From the NCBI GenBank assembly GCA_963675925.2, contig CAXXIB010000004.1, positions 1,054,001 to 1,118,000 on the forward strand: DNA of 64,000 bases, read 5' to 3'. Under the pieces are notes generated by a model. The model saw only the letters and a program-made list of their open reading frames with translations, was not told the origin of the DNA and searched no databases. The DNA is from CAXXOK01 sp963675925. GTDB taxonomy: Bacteria; Bacillota; Clostridia; Christensenellales; Aristaeellaceae. Numbering within the stretch: the stretch's first letter is position 1; each line of letters starts with the position of its first letter. Below are positions 8,637 to 17,353 of this stretch, piece after piece. Position numbers and translations under genes: made by a program.

Positions 8637-8796
8637 CGTGCCGAAATACCTGTAAACGGAAACAGAATTGCAATGAGTTCCTACAATGTCTACGCGCTGA
8701 GCAGTCCGACTGGCAAGTGGTAACAGTTCTGCAATGATTTTAACAAAGGCCTGGCGGGTGCGTTATGGGTTCATTTCAGCGTGACGGAGGATGTAC

Positions 8797-9666
8797 ATGG
8801 AAAAGCAGCTCAAGGTAACCTACCACCATAACAGTGGTTTTTCGGTGCAGGTTGGCAGCGTTTTGCTGGTGTTTGATTACTGGGAGGGCGAGCGGCGGCA
8901 GCTGTCGTCTGTGGGGCAGCTGAACACCAAAATTCTGTCGGTGTTTGAGGAAGTCTATGTGTTCGTCAGCCATGTGCATGCCGATCACCTGGACCCCGTA
9001 ATTTACGAATGGCGCGAAGAACTGCCAAACATCAATTATATCGTGTCCTCCGACCTGCCCATCGGCAAGCGCGGTAAGCGCATCGCGCCGCTGGAAACCT
9101 TGGAGCTGACGCGCGACATCAGCGTATCGGCGTTTTCCTCGACCGATCTTGGTGTCAGCTTTTTAGTAACGGCGTTTGGCATGAAGATATTCCACGCCGG
9201 GGATTTAAACCTGTGGCACTGGCGGCAGGAGAGCACCCTGCACGAGATTGAAGCGGCCGAAGAAGCCTTTTATAAGGCATGTGAGCCCATTCCGAGCGAT
9301 GGTATTGATCTGGCAATGTTCCCCGTGGACCCCCGTCAGGGCATGATGTACGATGCGGGTGCAAACCACTTTATCCTCTCCAAAAAGCCGCGCCTGTTCA
9401 TCCCCATGCACTGGCAGGAGCGGCCCGAAGTCGCCGTGGACTTTGCCCGGCGTGCCAGCACCCAGCATACCGAGGTCATTGCCATCACCCATCCGGGCGA
9501 GACGGCGACTATTACCTATTCGGAAAACTATATCGACGTGCATATCGTAGAGCCGCCCAAGGACTTAAGCCATATGCAGCCGCAAAGCGTATATACGCCC
9601 AAGCATACGCCGAAGGACCCGAATGATCCCTTTGTTGACTCGGATTTACCAGTAGACTTGACATAG
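8797..9666 (+). CDS. metallo-beta-lactamase-fold hydrolase
   Basis: 289 residues. The metal motif SHVHADHLD (HxHxDH) sits near residue 63, and FHAGDLN and IPMHWQE supply later ligands. The family is broad (UlaG-like hydrolases, RNases, lactonases), and the exact substrate is not evident. GGAGG lies six bases before the ATG at 8797, so this start is better than the ATG at 8791 that abuts the ribosome site. The C-terminal tail (PKHTPKDPNDPF) is hydrophilic and probably unstructured. Monocistronic, with its own promoter. Confidence 0.82.
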   Translation: MEKQLKVTYHHNSGFSVQVGSVLLVFDYWEGERRQLSSVGQLNTKILSVFEEVYVFVSHVHADHLDPVIYEWREELPNINYIVSSDLPIGKRGKRIAPLETLELTRDISVSAFSSTDLGVSFLVTAFGMKIFHAGDLNLWHWRQESTLHEIEAAEEAFYKACEPIPSDGIDLAMFPVDPRQGMMYDAGANHFILSKKPRLFIPMHWQERPEVAVDFARRASTQHTEVIAITHPGETATITYSENYIDVHIVEPPKDLSHMQPQSVYTPKHTPKDPNDPFVDSDLPVDLT

Positions 9667-9788
9667 GCCCGCCCAAAATACCTCATCTGCGGTGTCAACT
9701 GCATCGGCAAGTCGCATCACGTACAACACGAGTACGCTCAGCTCCTTGCCGATTTGTTTCCTGGCATCTAAGGCATTTTGAGCAGGCT
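9665..9788. repeat. palindromic element, copy 2
   Basis: Same 124-base layout as 5223-5346, with inverted ends. Here the main stem is ATCGGCAAG/CTTGCCGAT and the apical stem CGTAC/GTACG, so several positions differ from copy 1 by paired changes. It overlaps the last bases of the MBL gene stop. Confidence 0.75.
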
Positions 9789-9824
9789 ATCCAGCGGGAA
9801 CGGGAAAAATGGAACGATAACAAC

Positions 9825-9851
9825 AACAGCCGCGCATTGCGCGGCTGTTTG
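9825..9851. terminator. convergent intrinsic terminator
   Basis: CAGCCGCGC-ATT-GCGCGGCTG hairpin with TTTGT on the right and AACAACA on the left. It sits between the convergent MBL hydrolase and metallophosphoesterase genes and can serve both. Confidence 0.7.
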
Positions 9852-9899
9852 TATGGCTGGACAGTTTGCATGCCTGAACGGTAGCGTAAAGGCAACGAC

Positions 9900-10601
9900 C
9901 TACCGACTGTACACCCCGGTTTGCACTTCGTTGATGAAGGTATCAATGCGGGGAACGTCGGGGGCGGCCTTGGCATCGCGTACGGCCTGATCGCGGTCAT
10001 ACTGCAGCTGTATCAGCTGAATGCCAAAGGGCGCGGATGGGTCTTCGGGGTCGCCCTCCAGCATGGCGTAGCAGCATGCGGGTACGCCCAGGGCGTTGCC
10101 CACGCTGCCGCAGTTAAGCAACGTATGGGTATGCACCGAGCGCAGCGCCTGGCGGTGGGCATCGGCATAGCCGGCAACCTCACACAGCTGACCGTCGGCA
10201 TTGGTAAACAGGGGAAGCAGGTCGTCGCGCTTGTCATGGGCATGGAGGAGTTCTTTCATAATCGGGCGACCATGGAACAGCCGGATGTGGCGGCCCGACA
10301 GGGTGATTGTCGTCTCCAGCGGCAGGTTGCGCAGCGTATGCATACGCTCCTCGCCCAGCTGCTTCCAGTAAAAGCTGTCGGGTTCAAAGGACTTGAACCC
10401 GATAAATATATCCCAGTTGCCGCCCAGTACCAGATCGCAGTTCGCCATCGCCCAGTCGAAAGTATAATCGCTGGACGGGCCTTTGCCTACGATATCGCCC
10501 AGGCAGTAGATGGCATCGGGCTTGCGGCGGGCAAGGTCGCGCTCCAGCGCTTGGGTGGCGGGGCGGTTGCCATGCAGGTCGGCGATGATAGCCAGTCGCA
10601 T
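9900..10601 (-). CDS. calcineurin-like metallophosphoesterase, YfcE-related
   Basis: 233 residues. The dinuclear metal-site motifs appear in order: ADLHGN near residue 7, LGDIV near 35, GGNWD near 59 (GN-W in place of the usual GN-H/D), LFHGRP near 109 and the HTHTLLN segment near 137. The family hydrolyses phosphomonoesters or diesters. It begins four bases after the HAD gene ends, so the two phosphatases form an operon. Confidence 0.85.
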   Translation of the reverse strand: MRLAIIADLHGNRPATQALERDLARRKPDAIYCLGDIVGKGPSSDYTFDWAMANCDLVLGGNWDIFIGFKSFEPDSFYWKQLGEERMHTLRNLPLETTITLSGRHIRLFHGRPIMKELLHAHDKRDDLLPLFTNADGQLCEVAGYADAHRQALRSVHTHTLLNCGSVGNALGVPACCYAMLEGDPEDPSAPFGIQLIQLQYDRDQAVRDAKAAPDVPRIDTFINEVQTGVYSR

Positions 10602-10605
10602 ACGG

Positions 10606-11283
10606 TCAGTTCGTCTCCTTCCAGTGCACCACGGTGATGCCTTCTGATTGCTTTGCGATGCTGCGCAGCTTGCGGCCGGGGTCTACGGCATACGCACGGT
10701 GGCACAGGCGCATCATCGGTAAATCGTGTGTGCTGTTACCATAGGCCAGCGAGGTATCCGCGTTCAGTTGATCGCCGGTCTTATCCAGATACGCCTGAAT
10801 GCGCAGGGGCTTTTCCTCGCCGCGGCAGTTGATGCCGATAATCCGTCCGGTAAACCGGCCCTGTTCATCGGTTTCAAAGCGCGTGCCCAGCACCGCAGTC
10901 AGGCCCAGTATATCCACAAGCGGTTCCAGATAAAACGCAGGCGATGCCGAGATGACCAATACCTTGTCGCCCGCCGCCTGATGCCTTTGCAATGCAGCCA
11001 TCCCCTGCGGGTAGAGCCTGGGGAGCAGCTCGGTTTGACAAAAGTCTTCGGCCATGTGCACATATTGCTCGCGGCTGTAGCCCTTTAAAAACCGCAGGGC
11101 CATTTCCTTGGCCCGCTTGGGCGAAATCAGCCTGAAGGTGAACAGCCCGCCCGCGACCACGAAACGGACCCAATCCCACAGCGAGCAGAGCTTGTGCTTC
11201 CATACGTAGCGCATGAACGCGATAATGGAATCTCCGCGAATCAGCGTTCCGTCAAAATCAAATAATGCATAGGTTTGAAGCAT
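10606..11283 (-). CDS. HAD-IB family phosphatase (SerB-like)
   Basis: 225 residues from the ATG at 11283, preceded by AAAGGGCGG; the ATG at 11301 has no ribosome site. Motif I is DFDGTL (D9, D11), motif II VISASPAFY, and motif III/IV the conserved GNSTHDLPMM. This is the HAD subfamily IB layout with a small helical cap, typical of phosphoserine phosphatase relatives. The substrate is unknown. It is the first gene of a two-phosphatase operon. Confidence 0.85.
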   Translation of the reverse strand: MLQTYALFDFDGTLIRGDSIIAFMRYVWKHKLCSLWDWVRFVVAGGLFTFRLISPKRAKEMALRFLKGYSREQYVHMAEDFCQTELLPRLYPQGMAALQRHQAAGDKVLVISASPAFYLEPLVDILGLTAVLGTRFETDEQGRFTGRIIGINCRGEEKPLRIQAYLDKTGDQLNADTSLAYGNSTHDLPMMRLCHRAYAVDPGRKLRSIAKQSEGITVVHWKETN

Positions 11284-11383
11284 ACAAGCCGCCCTTTCCA
11301 TTGTGTAGAACCAGTATACTCAACTCCTGCCCATACCGCAAGCGAAACCACCGCTTAGCAACGCCCGACGTCCCTGTGTTTCA

Positions 11384-11412
11384 TTGACACACCATAGGGG
11401 GTATGCTATTCT
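11384..11412 (+). promoter_or_regulatory. sigma-A promoter for the zinc-ribbon/TPM operon
   Basis: TTGACA 11384-11389, 17-base spacer, TATTCT 11407-11412, about 115 bases before the zinc-ribbon start. Confidence 0.6.
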
Positions 11413-11528
11413 TCTATCAGGTAAACGCTGAAAAAACCCCGCGAATAACCGGGCCAATAACCCCGGCAAACTGCGGACAAAGCCTCATCGTTTCCCGTCA
11501 AAAGGCTAATTAGAAGAAGGTGTACGAT

Positions 11529-12620
11529 ATGGCCGGTGTAACCTATCATTGCCTGAACTGCGGGTCTTATTTGCGGTTCCGGCCTGAACTGCAGCTGTGG
11601 AAGTGCGATTCCTGCGACAGCGAATATGATGAACAAACTCTGCTCCGGATGGCCGATAAACATGAGCACGACCATGATCACGATCATGCCCATGACCACG
11701 CACATGAAGCTGCGCAGGAGCAGACCGAAGAAACAGCCGCCGAGCCCGGTGCGCAGCTGGTGTACCATTGCCCAAGCTGCGGCAGCGCCGTGATTACCGA
11801 TGAAACCACCGTGGCTACGCATTGCTATTACTGCCATAACCCGATTGTGCTGGAAGGCAAGATGACTGCGGATCTGCGGCCGGAAAAAGCGCTTCCGTTT
11901 ACCATTTCCAGGGAGATGGCGGTTGAGCGGTTCATGCAGTGGGTTGGCCGAAAACGCTTTGTACCCAAGGGCTTTTTTGCCAGAGAGCAGGTCAAAAACA
12001 TTCAGGGGGTGTATTATCCCCATTTTGTCACCGACTGCGATGTGGATGGCGCGTATGAAGGGGAAGGCTCGAATACGTCCATTACCCAAACAGCGGCCTT
12101 TACGGTCACCACGACCCGGCATTTTCACTTTAAGCGCCGCGCGGATATTCACTTCAAGCGCTTGATGCGCCCTGCCCTGAAAGCGGCGGACCGAAAACTG
12201 TCCGATGGGATTCATCCCTTCCCGCTGGAGCAAATGAAGCCGTTTTCCGGCGCGTATCTGGCCGGATTCCTGGCGGAGCGCCGCGATATTGACAAGGGCG
12301 AAGCCACCGCCGATGTACAGGGCGAGATTGACGATTACATCCGCCCGCTACTGGCACCAACGCTTTCCTATACCGCGCATTCAGGGACTGCTGATGCTAC
12401 GATAAAGAACATCAACAGCCAATATGTACTGCTGCCGACCTGGGTCATCAGCTATCACCGCGAGGGAGATAGCGTGCCCTATTACTTTGCCATGAACGGC
12501 TGCACAGGAACCGTGTGCGGCAAGCTGCCCATCTCCCGGGGGAAACTCTGGCTGACCGGGGGGCTTGTCTCCGCGCTGGCGCTGGGGGCGTACAGCCTGC
12601 TGGCGTACTTTGTGTTTTAA
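11529..12620 (+). CDS. double zinc-ribbon protein with His-rich linker and C-terminal membrane helix
   Basis: 363 residues. Ribbon 1 uses C8, C11, C26 and C29; ribbon 2 is CPSCG...HCYYCHNP near residues 81-103. Between them lies a His/Asp/Glu linker of alternating HD and HA pairs that could bind metal. The C-terminus (about 340-363) is one hydrophobic helix. The middle region is unassigned. The ATG at 11529 has GAAGG eight bases upstream. Related proteins are annotated only as TFIIB-type zinc ribbon proteins. It heads a three-gene operon with two TPM-domain proteins, which suggests a membrane or envelope role, possibly quality control. Confidence 0.75.
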   Translation: MAGVTYHCLNCGSYLRFRPELQLWKCDSCDSEYDEQTLLRMADKHEHDHDHDHAHDHAHEAAQEQTEETAAEPGAQLVYHCPSCGSAVITDETTVATHCYYCHNPIVLEGKMTADLRPEKALPFTISREMAVERFMQWVGRKRFVPKGFFAREQVKNIQGVYYPHFVTDCDVDGAYEGEGSNTSITQTAAFTVTTTRHFHFKRRADIHFKRLMRPALKAADRKLSDGIHPFPLEQMKPFSGAYLAGFLAERRDIDKGEATADVQGEIDDYIRPLLAPTLSYTAHSGTADATIKNINSQYVLLPTWVISYHREGDSVPYYFAMNGCTGTVCGKLPISRGKLWLTGGLVSALALGAYSLLAYFVF

Positions 12621-12635
12621 CAAAGGAGAGTCTAC

Positions 12636-13511
12636 ATGAAATACAGGATATTGATCTTGCTTATGGTGGCGGTTTTACTGCTGCCGTCTGCGGTGTTTGG
12701 GCAGGAAGCCCCAACCCGCGTGTTTGACTACGCCGGGCTGTTCAGCGCCAAAGAAGCCAGTGAGCTTGAGGACGCGATTGTCGGGTTTCAAGATGCGACC
12801 GGGTATGATTTTGCCATCCTGGTTTCGGATATCGACCACGGGTATGAGGACTATCAGCAGCTATGCGATGATTTCTACGCACAGCATAATCTGGGGCTGG
12901 GGATGACGGGTTCGGCCATCCTCTGCGTATTGGATCTGTATGAACAAGGGTATTTTTATATTCAGGTTTATGGGGATTTCCAATACCTGATGAACGAGCA
13001 GGATGTGCAGTATCTGGCCAGCAAGGCCACCGGAGACTATGCCGGCAATTTCCCGGCCGCGCTGCAGTGGATACTCAGCTTCACCCAGCAGGCAGTGACC
13101 CAAATGGGCACAGATAACCCCATTCGCGTTTACGACTATGGAAAGCTGCTTTCAGCCGAAGAAAAGCAAACGCTGGAAACCGCGATAGCAGACTTTCGCG
13201 CACTGTCGGGCCGCGACTTCCTTTACCTGTCTACCTATGAAGCGATAGACGGGAACGAGGATGGCTATTACATGCAGGAGTTCTATACCCAGCATGGCTT
13301 TGGCGAGGGCGAGCAGCGCAGCGGTGTGATGCTCTATCTGGATTTGGACAACGGAAGTTTCTATGTACAGAACTTTGGCGATATGGATACCTTCGTGTCC
13401 CAGGATGACATCGACCGGATTGTTCAAAAAGCCAGCGATCCGATGGCGGAGCGCGATTTTCTAACGGCAGTCCTGGGTGTTGTGGACAATTATGCGGCGG
13501 TTTTCCGCTGA
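12636..13511 (+). CDS. secreted protein with two tandem TPM domains
   Basis: 291 residues. A Sec signal peptide (about 1-22, cleavage near VFGQEA) is followed by two TPM domains: RVFDYAGLFSAKEASELEDA near residue 28 and RVYDYGKLLSAEEKQTLETA near 164. Internal repetition of the same start motif shows a domain duplication. TPM domains occur in thylakoid TLP18.3 and bacterial YgcG/MIP18-like proteins and are linked to membrane-protein turnover or phosphatase activity. There is no C-terminal anchor, so it is probably free outside the membrane. Follows the zinc-ribbon gene by 15 bases. Confidence 0.82.
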   Translation: MKYRILILLMVAVLLLPSAVFGQEAPTRVFDYAGLFSAKEASELEDAIVGFQDATGYDFAILVSDIDHGYEDYQQLCDDFYAQHNLGLGMTGSAILCVLDLYEQGYFYIQVYGDFQYLMNEQDVQYLASKATGDYAGNFPAALQWILSFTQQAVTQMGTDNPIRVYDYGKLLSAEEKQTLETAIADFRALSGRDFLYLSTYEAIDGNEDGYYMQEFYTQHGFGEGEQRSGVMLYLDLDNGSFYVQNFGDMDTFVSQDDIDRIVQKASDPMAERDFLTAVLGVVDNYAAVFR

Positions 13512-13535
13512 GCCGCGCTGTTAAAGGATGGTAGC

Positions 13536-14480
13536 ATGAAAAAAATGACGCGATGCCTGCTCTTGATACTGGTTCTTTTGCTGCCGGCAGCGGCCTTGGC
13601 TGCGCCGCATGTGTTTGACAATGCGGATGTGTTTACAGACGCCCAGGAGCAGGAGATTTCCGACGCTGTCACAGCGTTTATCCAGGATACGGGGCTGGAC
13701 TACGCGGTTGTCACGGTACGCCGCAGTCTGGGCGGGCAAAGCGACCATGAAATGGCGCGGGACTATTATCGTTCGCTGGGTCTTGGTACAGGGGATGATG
13801 ATTCCGGCGCGCTGTATATGCTCAACATGTTCGAGGACAACCGCTTTGAGTACCTTTACACCGACGGCAAGATGATCGACTATATGACGGATGCCCGCAT
13901 CGAGCTGGCGCTGGATCAGTCCAACCCCCTGCTTAGAGAAGGACTGTATCAGGACGGCGTGCTGGCAATGCTGGCGGCAGTGGATAGCTTTGTACAGCAA
14001 GGGGTACCATCCAACCAGTTCCGCTACAATGTTGATACGGGAGAGATCCTCGCTGTGAACGAAAGTGCGGATGCACCGGTATGGATGAACACCGTGCAGC
14101 GTAGCCTGATTGATAATAATCCGGAGGGCGAGTACCGCTACGACCCGGAGACAGATACGATACACTATATACGCTTCTATGTGCTGACCCCGACAGAGCT
14201 GCTGATCGGCATCGGCATCGCATTGCTGATTGGCCTTGGGTTTGTTTTCACCGTATCCTCACGCTATAAGCTGAAGGGCTCAACCTACCATTACGACTAC
14301 CACGCAAACGCTGATATGACCATGACCGAGTCCACCGACCAGTACCTACGCACCACGGTGACCCGGACTCGGCGTGCTAAAAATGTAGGCAGTGGTGGCG
14401 GCCATGGCGGAGGGTTCAGCGGTGGCGGCGGCGGAAGCGGCGTGCACTCCGGCGGCGGTGGCGGCGGTCGGGGATTCTAA
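13536..14480 (+). CDS. TPM-domain membrane protein with Gly-rich tail (YgcG-like)
   Basis: 314 residues. Signal peptide (1-22), one TPM domain beginning VFDNADVFTDAQEQEISDAV, a membrane helix near 213-233 (LLIGIGIALLIGLGFVF), then a basic segment and a Gly/Ser-rich C-terminus. This is the standard YgcG layout. The tail is typical of the family and does not mark a coding error. Third gene of the operon, 24 bases after the tandem-TPM gene. Confidence 0.85.
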   Translation: MKKMTRCLLLILVLLLPAAALAAPHVFDNADVFTDAQEQEISDAVTAFIQDTGLDYAVVTVRRSLGGQSDHEMARDYYRSLGLGTGDDDSGALYMLNMFEDNRFEYLYTDGKMIDYMTDARIELALDQSNPLLREGLYQDGVLAMLAAVDSFVQQGVPSNQFRYNVDTGEILAVNESADAPVWMNTVQRSLIDNNPEGEYRYDPETDTIHYIRFYVLTPTELLIGIGIALLIGLGFVFTVSSRYKLKGSTYHYDYHANADMTMTESTDQYLRTTVTRTRRAKNVGSGGGHGGGFSGGGGGSGVHSGGGGGGRGF

Positions 14481-14538
14481 TCAGCGACACAAAGGGTGCA
14501 AGCATTGTTTACGACGGAACGGATAAGGAGTTAGCAGT

Positions 14539-15081
14539 ATGCCGGTACGCTGTGCCTGGGCGCGGGGCGAGCAGATGATTCGCTACCACGACGAAGAATG
14601 GGGCAAGCCCGAACATGACGACAGGAAGCTTGCCGAAATGCTCCTGCTGGAAGGGTTTCAGGCAGGGCTGTCCTGGGCGGTGGTGCTCAGCAAACGCGAA
14701 AACTTCCGCAAGGCATTTGCGGGGTTTGACCCTGTTACAATCGCGGCCTTTGGCCAGCAGGATGTGGAGCGCATGATGGCGGATGCCGGCATTGTGCGTA
14801 ACCGCAAGAAGATCGAAGCGGCGATTGGCAATATGCGCGTATTTCTGGCCATTCAAAAGGAGTTTGGGTCGTTTGACCGCTATCTGTATTCCTTTGCGCC
14901 GGATGCCCCGATCATCGGCGGGCAGGAGCTGATCTGTTCCTCTCCTTTGTCCGATGCAATCGCCAAGGACATGAAAAAGCGCGGTATGCGCTTTATGGGC
15001 TCGGTTACGGTGTACAGCTTCTTACAGGCAGTGGGCGTGGTGAACGATCACGATCCGCTGTGCGACTTTAAATTCAACTGA
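14539..15081 (+). CDS. tag: DNA-3-methyladenine glycosylase I
   Basis: 180 residues. The N-terminal CAWARGEQMIRYHDEEWG matches the Tag family, with C5 and the later H and C near NDHDPLC as the zinc set. LSWAVVLSKRENFRKAFAGF is the helix lining the base pocket. The enzyme excises 3-methyladenine to start base-excision repair. AAGGAG precedes the ATG. The dut gene follows after 12 bases, so the two DNA-hygiene genes are cotranscribed. Confidence 0.93.
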   Translation: MPVRCAWARGEQMIRYHDEEWGKPEHDDRKLAEMLLLEGFQAGLSWAVVLSKRENFRKAFAGFDPVTIAAFGQQDVERMMADAGIVRNRKKIEAAIGNMRVFLAIQKEFGSFDRYLYSFAPDAPIIGGQELICSSPLSDAIAKDMKKRGMRFMGSVTVYSFLQAVGVVNDHDPLCDFKFN

Positions 15082-15093
15082 AAGGGAACACGC

Positions 15094-15519
15094 ATGACAA
15101 TTCAAATCAAGTACCACGCACCCATCACGAAAATTACCCGACTGGAACAGGGAGACTGGATTGACCTGCGCGCCGCAGAGGATGTCACTCTGAAGGCCGG
15201 GGAGCATAAGCTGATTTCGCTTGGGATTTCCGCCAAGCTGCCTAAGGGGTATGAGGCACATGTTGTGCCGCGCAGCTCCACATTTAAAACCTGGGGCATT
15301 TTGCAGACCAACTCCATGGGAGTGGTGGATGAAAGCTATTGCGGGGAGAACGACATCTGGTATATGTCCGTTTATGCCGTGCGCGATACCCATATTCAAA
15401 TGGATGATCGTATCTGCCAGTTCCGCATTGTGGAAAAGATGCCGCCTGTCACCATCGAAGAGGTCGATGCGATGAACGCGGAAAGCCGTGGCGGGTTTGG
15501 CTCGACCGGCAAGCGCTAA
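15094..15519 (+). CDS. dut: dUTP diphosphatase, trimeric type
   Basis: 141 residues. All five trimeric dUTPase motifs are present: DLRA, PRSST, GVVDESYCGEND, RICQFRIVEK and the C-terminal RGGFGSTG loop. It hydrolyses dUTP to dUMP, keeping uracil out of DNA and feeding thymidylate synthesis. It follows tag and ends at a strong terminator. Confidence 0.93.
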   Translation: MTIQIKYHAPITKITRLEQGDWIDLRAAEDVTLKAGEHKLISLGISAKLPKGYEAHVVPRSSTFKTWGILQTNSMGVVDESYCGENDIWYMSVYAVRDTHIQMDDRICQFRIVEKMPPVTIEEVDAMNAESRGGFGSTGKR

Positions 15520-15550
15520 TGGCATTAGCATAATTGAATCTAAGTTCTGC

Positions 15551-15586
15551 AAAAAACCCCCGACAGGAAAGACTGTCGGGGGTTTT
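15551..15586. terminator. bidirectional terminator between dut and the convergent Fe-S operon
   Basis: AAAAAA, then CCCCCGACAG-GAAAGA-CTGTCGGGGG-TTTT. A-run and T-run flank a perfect 10-base stem, so it can work in both directions. Confidence 0.9.
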
Positions 15587-15603
15587 GATATAGGGCTGGT
15601 AGT

Positions 15604-16332
15604 TTAGTCTATCGCGGCCAGTGCATCGTTGAGCGCGGTTTTAATGGTGGAAAAGGACAGGCCGTTTTCTGTGCAATAATCGCGAATCAACATATTGGTC
15701 GCGGGCATGGGGCCGCCGATGATCGCTTCAATCTCAGCCTGGCTCAGCCCTAGGTCCAGTGCAATCTGGAAGGTGGTCGTGCCTTTCACAGAGGTCGTTT
15801 CGCTTGCATCGTGCGTTTCTTCTGTGGCCGGGATTTCGGCCGTTTCAGAAGCCTCGGTTGCGGCGATGTCCACCTGATGGGTCTGGATGTAGTCAATCTG
15901 CTCCTGTGTCAAGTCCGGGTTGGATGCCAGCACGATCTCCGCTGCCCGGGGGGTAAGCCATGCATCCAGCGTTACGGGCAGGCCTTTGTACAGGCCGACG
16001 AAGAGCTGCACCGAGCTATTGCCGATTTCCGCCTCGCCGTACTCGGCTTCAATGTCCTTGGTCTTGATGGCGGTACCATCGGTATCAGCTGGGATGCCGA
16101 AGGCATCGAATAGCACAGTCAAATCGATTTGGAACGCATCGACCACATCCTGGAAGGTGTATGAGCCGCGAATGTCTTCGGGGTTGTACTCCCCGGCGAA
16201 CTCGCCGCTGCTGTAGCGGGCGGGTTCCTTGTCGCTCTCGGTTGCCCAGTCGCCAGTCAGCATGCTAATGCCGATGCCGCCAAAGATGATCACAATAATC
16301 ACAAGCGCGATCTGCCAAAGTTTGATTCTCAT
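15604..16332 (-). CDS. membrane-anchored protein of unknown function, partner of the NapH-like protein
   Basis: 242 residues. One N-terminal helix (6-26) anchors an extracytoplasmic region. Two related helical modules are visible, TFQDVVDAFQIDLTVLFDAFGIP near residue 58 and TFQIALDLGLSQAEIEAIIGGP near 188, joined by an acidic Thr/Glu/Ala linker. There is no cofactor motif. The ATG overlaps the stop of the 4Fe-4S membrane protein by four bases, so the two are almost certainly a functional pair, perhaps in electron transfer to an extracytoplasmic flavin or substrate. Confidence 0.6.
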   Translation of the reverse strand: MRIKLWQIALVIIVIIFGGIGISMLTGDWATESDKEPARYSSGEFAGEYNPEDIRGSYTFQDVVDAFQIDLTVLFDAFGIPADTDGTAIKTKDIEAEYGEAEIGNSSVQLFVGLYKGLPVTLDAWLTPRAAEIVLASNPDLTQEQIDYIQTHQVDIAATEASETAEIPATEETHDASETTSVKGTTTFQIALDLGLSQAEIEAIIGGPMPATNMLIRDYCTENGLSFSTIKTALNDALAAID

Positions 16333-17192
16333 TGCGCATCCCCCCTTGCCACAGCCGTCTGTTTACGCGTGGGCAGCGTCATTTCCACGGTGTCAGGCAC
16401 TGGGCATACGCGCTGGGATGTGCACTCCATACAGCTGATGCACTGGAGATCGGTTATGGTTTTCTGCGCGGCGACGTCGATGTTCATGGGGCAGGCTTTG
16501 GTGCACTTGTTGCAGGATATGCAGCTGCTTTCGCTGCGCTTGATCTTGAAAATGCGAAACTTGTTGAACACGCCCAGCAGTGCGCCGTAGGGGCAGGCGT
16601 ACTTACACCACGGGCGCTCGATAAACAAAGAACCGAGCAGCGTGACGCCTAGGATGATCAGTGACGGCAGGGCGACTTCGCCTGTCCAGAAGGTGAACAG
16701 CGCATTGTAGGGGTCAACATTGGCAAACAGCAGCGTGGCCGAACGTGCGGTAACAAACACCACCCAAATCAGCACCAGGAAGCGCGCGTAGCGTAGCACC
16801 TTGTCAAGTTTACGCGGAACAAAGGTATTGTAGCGCTTCTTAAAAAGCTTGCGTCCGAGTTTGCCAAACCATTCCTGAATCGACCCCAGCGGGCATACCC
16901 AGCCGCAAAACACCGGGCCGAAGAACAGCGTCAGCAGCACGACTAAGACCAATAAAACGATGGCCGATGCGTGGATTTTCTGAATGAGCGTGCCCACGGT
17001 TAGCAGGTTGTACAGCGTCACCACGCCGCCAAAGGGGCACAGTGCGTGCAGCGAAGCCGTGGACAAAAACGGGATTGTTGCCAGACCTGCTTCCTCCAGC
17101 GATTTGTTCACGGCGATGAATGCGATCAGTGTGAAAAAGAAAATCTGCACATACAGGCGGATGCGGGACTTGCGTTTTCCGGGCGTCTCCAT
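16329..17192 (-). CDS. NapH-like 4Fe-4S membrane protein
   Basis: 287 residues from the ATG at 17192, with GGAGG nine bases upstream. About five membrane helices carry the paired CGWVCPLGSIQEW and CKYACPYGALLG motifs typical of NapH/NosR/RnfB-related polyferredoxin membrane proteins. Two ferredoxin-type clusters follow at the C-terminus: CISCNKCTKACP and CISCMECTSQRVCP. The family passes electrons between the membrane and a periplasmic partner. No nap, nos or rnf genes are nearby, so the partner is probably the adjacent anchored protein. Confidence 0.85.
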   Translation of the reverse strand: METPGKRKSRIRLYVQIFFFTLIAFIAVNKSLEEAGLATIPFLSTASLHALCPFGGVVTLYNLLTVGTLIQKIHASAIVLLVLVVLLTLFFGPVFCGWVCPLGSIQEWFGKLGRKLFKKRYNTFVPRKLDKVLRYARFLVLIWVVFVTARSATLLFANVDPYNALFTFWTGEVALPSLIILGVTLLGSLFIERPWCKYACPYGALLGVFNKFRIFKIKRSESSCISCNKCTKACPMNIDVAAQKTITDLQCISCMECTSQRVCPVPDTVEMTLPTRKQTAVARGDAQ

Positions 17193-17353
17193 GGTGTGTA
17201 TCCTCCATATTCCGGTTTTGGTCACAGACTGCAATCGCTTGCGTCGCCTGTATTTCGCGTTGAATGTACCATGGAAAAACCTGAGCGGTCAATGGAGCGC
17301 AGGTGACGAATTTGTGACGATTTTCGCAACTGGTCTGAAAGCGTTACGCGGCC

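Noticed and set aside
11406..12233. Minus-strand 275-codon frame opposite the zinc-ribbon gene
   Set aside because: Covers the promoter and the coding strand of a gene with two cysteine ribbons; it appears to be a shadow.
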